Origin: Flavihumibacter solisilvae
Lineage (GTDB): Bacteria; Bacteroidota; Bacteroidia; Chitinophagales; Chitinophagaceae
Direction: 5' to 3'
Assembly: GCF_000814475.1 (NCBI RefSeq)
Contig: NZ_JSVC01000015.1
Location: 329,268-393,267, forward strand
Length of the DNA: 64,000 nt
Shown: positions 61,875 to 64,000 of the stretch, piece by piece
Layout: every line of letters starts with the position of its first letter
Numbering within the stretch: the first letter of the stretch is position 1
Notes under the pieces: generated by a model
Told to the model about the DNA's origin: nothing
The model's database searches: none
What the model saw: only the letters and a program-made list of their open reading frames with translations
Position numbers and translations under genes: made by a program

Positions 61875-61882
61875 TAAGTTTG
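61875..61882 (+). promoter_or_regulatory. Candidate -7 promoter element of dapD
   Basis: TAAGTTTG matches TAnnTTTG exactly and lies 19 bases before the dapD ATG at 61902. No -33 TTG at proper spacing is visible. Confidence 0.45.
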
Positions 61883-61901
61883 TAAATAAATTTTGCAAAC
61901 G

Positions 61902-62714
61902 ATGACATTACAGGATCAGATCGCTCAAGCCTGGAAAGACCGGGAACTGTGCAAGGAAAACAATTTCGCCGATGCAATCCGCGCGGTAATGGAAGAAGTG
62001 GACAAAGGCCGTTTACGCGTGGCTGAGCCGGCAGAAGGCGGCTGGAAGGTGAACGAGTGGGTGAAGCAGGCGATCCTGATGTACTTCAGCATCCAGCAGA
62101 TGAAAACCTGGGACCTGGCGCCGTTTGAATTCTACGATAAGATGGAGCTCAAGAAGAATTATGCGTCTCTCGGTGTTCGCGCGGTTCCGCATGCTGTTGC
62201 CCGTTATGGGGCCTACATTGCAAGGAACGTGGTGCTGATGCCCAGCTATGTAAATATTGGTGCATATGTTGACGAAGGTACCATGGTCGATACCTGGGCT
62301 ACTGTCGGCAGCTGCGCGCAGATCGGTAAGGGCGTTCACCTGAGTGGTGGCGTTGGAATCGGTGGTGTTCTCGAGCCTTTGCAGGCTTCTCCCGTAATTA
62401 TTGAAGATGGTTGTTTCATCGGTTCACGCTGTATCGTAGTGGAAGGTGTTCATGTAGAGAAAGAGGCAGTACTTGGCGCAAACGTAGTACTTACCCAGAG
62501 CACAAAAATTATAGATGTGAGCGGACCTGCTCCATTGGAATACAAGGGTCGTGTGCCAGCACGCAGCGTGGTGATTCCAGGAACTTATACGAAGAAATTC
62601 CCTGCAGGAGAATATAATGTGAGCTGTGCGTTGATCATTGGTCAGCGTAAGCCAAGCACAGATCTGAAGACGAGCCTGAATGATGCATTGAGGGACTTTA
62701 ATGTGAGCGTTTAA
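61902..62714 (+). CDS. dapD: 2,3,4,5-tetrahydropyridine-2,6-dicarboxylate N-succinyltransferase
   Basis: A 270-residue left-handed beta-helix acyltransferase of the succinylase branch of diaminopimelate synthesis. The start is ATG 61902; an in-frame TTG at 61893 would overlap the promoter spacing. The hexapeptide repeats run from about 95 to 225 (VVLMPSYVNIGAYVDEGTMVDTWATVGS, HLSGGVGIGGVLEP, VIIEDGCFIGSRCIVVEG). The conserved N-terminal domain has WKVNEWVKQAILMYF. Its stop shares one base with the next ATG (TAATG). Works in the same pathway as dapB. Confidence 0.95.
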   Translation: MTLQDQIAQAWKDRELCKENNFADAIRAVMEEVDKGRLRVAEPAEGGWKVNEWVKQAILMYFSIQQMKTWDLAPFEFYDKMELKKNYASLGVRAVPHAVARYGAYIARNVVLMPSYVNIGAYVDEGTMVDTWATVGSCAQIGKGVHLSGGVGIGGVLEPLQASPVIIEDGCFIGSRCIVVEGVHVEKEAVLGANVVLTQSTKIIDVSGPAPLEYKGRVPARSVVIPGTYTKKFPAGEYNVSCALIIGQRKPSTDLKTSLNDALRDFNVSV

Positions 62715-63634
62715 TGGCGACTTCGAAGAATCTTCCGCTCCCAGGTATTGTGCTCACATTCCTGGGGGCGGTTCTTTTTTCTACCAAGGCGATCATTGTA
62801 AAGCTGGCCTTCCGCAATGAACAGGTTGATGTGATCACCCTGCTGGCCTTGCGGATGCTGTTTTCCCTGCCTTTCTTCCTGGGCGTGGCTATTTGGACGC
62901 GCGATGCGGCTGTTAAGCCAATGACGGCACGGCAGTGGGTACTGGTTTCTGTCATTGGCATGATGGGATATTATATCAGCAGCTGGTTCGATTTTATCGG
63001 GCTGCAGTTTATCTCGGCGGGACTGGAGCGATTGATCCTTTTTCTTTACCCGAGTTTTGTTGCATTGATCAATATGGTTTTCTTTCGTCAGCGGCTGAGC
63101 CGGATGCAGAAGTGGGCCTTGTTGTGCACTTACCTCGGCATCGGGATGGCCTACTATGGGGAGTTGCTGCTCGACTTCGGCAATCCGAATTTCCTCTTCG
63201 GGTCCATGATGGTCTTTTTCTGTTCCATCACTTATGCTATTTACCTCGCCGGCAGTGGCAGGCTGATTCCGCAGGTAGGATCAACGCGGTTTACTGCCTA
63301 TGCGATGCTGGCGGCTACGACAGGCGTGCTGTTGCATTTCTTCTTTACACATGAGGTGGGCGACCTCCAGCTGAAGGCAGGTATGTGGAAATACGGGTTG
63401 TTGCTGGCGATCATTGCTACTGTGCTGCCGGCGTTTTTGATGAATGCGGGGCTGAAGCAGATCGGCTCAAACAATGCCGCTATTGTGTCGAGCATTGGGC
63501 CGGTGAGCACCATTGCACAGGCTTACTTGTTTTTGGGTGAGACGATGCATATCGGGCAGATTGCCGGTACTGTGCTTGTAATTATCGGCGTGTTGCTGAT
63601 CGGCTGGAAGGGCCGACAGGCATCGGGAGGGTAG
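62714..63634 (+). CDS. EamA/DMT family transporter
   Basis: A 306-residue inner membrane protein with ten predicted spans in two EamA repeats. The first begins GIVLTFLGAVLFSTKAIIVKLAF; the second has AYAMLAATTGVLL and AAIVSSIGPVSTIAQAYLFLGE, the well conserved last third of the family. Members export or import small metabolites, including amino acids and nucleotides. Its ATG overlaps the dapD stop, so the two are co-translated, but whether it moves a lysine-pathway compound is not known. Confidence 0.92.
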   Translation: MATSKNLPLPGIVLTFLGAVLFSTKAIIVKLAFRNEQVDVITLLALRMLFSLPFFLGVAIWTRDAAVKPMTARQWVLVSVIGMMGYYISSWFDFIGLQFISAGLERLILFLYPSFVALINMVFFRQRLSRMQKWALLCTYLGIGMAYYGELLLDFGNPNFLFGSMMVFFCSITYAIYLAGSGRLIPQVGSTRFTAYAMLAATTGVLLHFFFTHEVGDLQLKAGMWKYGLLLAIIATVLPAFLMNAGLKQIGSNNAAIVSSIGPVSTIAQAYLFLGETMHIGQIAGTVLVIIGVLLIGWKGRQASGG

Positions 63635-63658
63635 TGAATTCTCCCAAAATTCCGGGTA

Positions 63659-63913
63659 TTATTTGCCCAGCATATTTTTCAGGGTTGCAAAATCAACGGA
63701 TTTTTTTATTGCTTCTATATTTTCTTCAAACACAGGGTCGCCGTGTGCTATTTTATACACAACAGTAAAAAATTGTGGCGATGACATAGGTAAGTTCTTC
63801 CTGAAGTAGGCGAGGTTTGGTTTTACGGCGATAAAAGAGCCACGGGCACCTTCTTCCACGAATTTTTCAAATCTTTCCTCTTCGTTCCAGCTACAGATTG
63901 CAGGCTTGCTCAA
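63659..63913 (-). CDS. Small protein of unknown function, TTG start
   Basis: An 84-residue frame opened by TTG at 63913; there is no ATG, and the frame continues upstream to a stop at 63965. The sequence is a balanced globular composition (AICSWNEEERFEKFVEEGARGSF, YFRKNLPMSSPQFFTVVYKIAHGD) and ends with FATLKNMLGK. It looks like real protein, but no family was recognised. The TTGA at 63910-63913 would let its start overlap the stop of the frame upstream, as in a tightly coupled operon. Alternatively the two frames are one gene split by a frameshift. Confidence 0.5.
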   Translation of the reverse strand: MSKPAICSWNEEERFEKFVEEGARGSFIAVKPNLAYFRKNLPMSSPQFFTVVYKIAHGDPVFEENIEAIKKSVDFATLKNMLGK

Positions 63914-64000
63914 TTCGGTTTCAGGTTTTGACAGGTATTGTAAGCTTCCCTTAAAGCTAGGCCATCAGGGATTAGAGTTTTTCGGTTTTTCAAATACTTT
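63910..64000 (-). CDS. C-terminal end of a gene running off the window
   Basis: On the minus strand, 29 codons are open from the window edge to TGA at 63910-63912 (ending AYNTCQNLKPN). The stop overlaps the proposed TTG start of the next gene by three bases. Too little is visible to name a product. It is listed because it explains the odd start of its neighbour. Confidence 0.35.
   Translation of the reverse strand, partial: KYLKNRKTLIPDGLALREAYNTCQNLKPN

Overview
The window reads as chromosomal DNA from a Bacteroidota bacterium, most likely of the order Chitinophagales. The basis is gene content: SusC/Oar-type TonB receptors, a PorW/SprE-like type IX secretion protein, DUF5683 next to parAB, SDR-type threonine dehydrogenase, TamB and bactofilin. 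Several genes also carry the Bacteroidota -7 promoter element TAnnTTTG 16-24 bases before their start, and Shine-Dalgarno sequences are rare. No rRNA, tRNA, insertion sequence, phage gene or CRISPR array was seen. The genus is not resolvable from the sequence alone.

Layout. 1-4.4 kb: a DUF6249 protein, an S41 C-terminal processing protease, a MurK-like sugar kinase with murQ (cell-wall sugar recycling), and an unknown protein. 4.5-12.3 kb: a seven-gene aromatic amino acid operon (prephenate dehydratase, aminotransferase, tyrA, DAHP synthase-chorismate mutase, aroB, aroA, aroC) plus a DUF952 protein. It is preceded by what reads as a complete transcription attenuator: a 27-codon leader peptide with eight consecutive Phe/Tyr codons, an antiterminator and a terminator that ends at the pheA start codon. 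12.3-24.7 kb: envelope genes (VanX-like dipeptidase, L,D-transpeptidase, RlpA, OmpA-like protein, PBP1A, PorW/SprE, a short membrane protein, bactofilin), an AtpZ-like pair without the ATP synthase genes, a SprT-like protein and a GNAT.

24.7-33.2 kb: a metal operon with a TonB receptor, a small secreted protein, a CzcA pump fused to its outer membrane channel, and the CzcB adaptor. It lies behind a consensus promoter covered by overlapping palindromes. 33.2-40.4 kb: a cluster of two ATP-grasp-type proteins, a GCS2 carboxylate-amine ligase, a class I glutamine amidotransferase-like protein, an amidohydrolase lipoprotein, a cupin and a divergent esterase. This is a candidate pathway for an unknown amide- or peptide-linked small molecule. 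40.6-54.6 kb: an Oar-like receptor, ribBA, TamB (apparently with a CTG start), isoaspartyl peptidase, kdsA, threonine dehydrogenase and a TlpA-like protein. 54.55-54.88 kb: a non-coding gap made almost wholly of repeats, including an 11-bp-periodic array in which adjacent units are often identical. 54.9-64 kb: parA-parB-DUF5683-dapB-Rrf2, a metallo-beta-lactamase-fold hydrolase, a flavin reductase, a phosphoesterase, a beta-barrel protein, dapD and a DMT transporter.

Most genes are housekeeping and intact. The most unusual items are the Phe/Tyr attenuator, the amidoligase cluster, the 11-bp repeat array and the regulated metal import/efflux operon. All functional assignments rest on reading motifs by eye; no database search or folding program was run.
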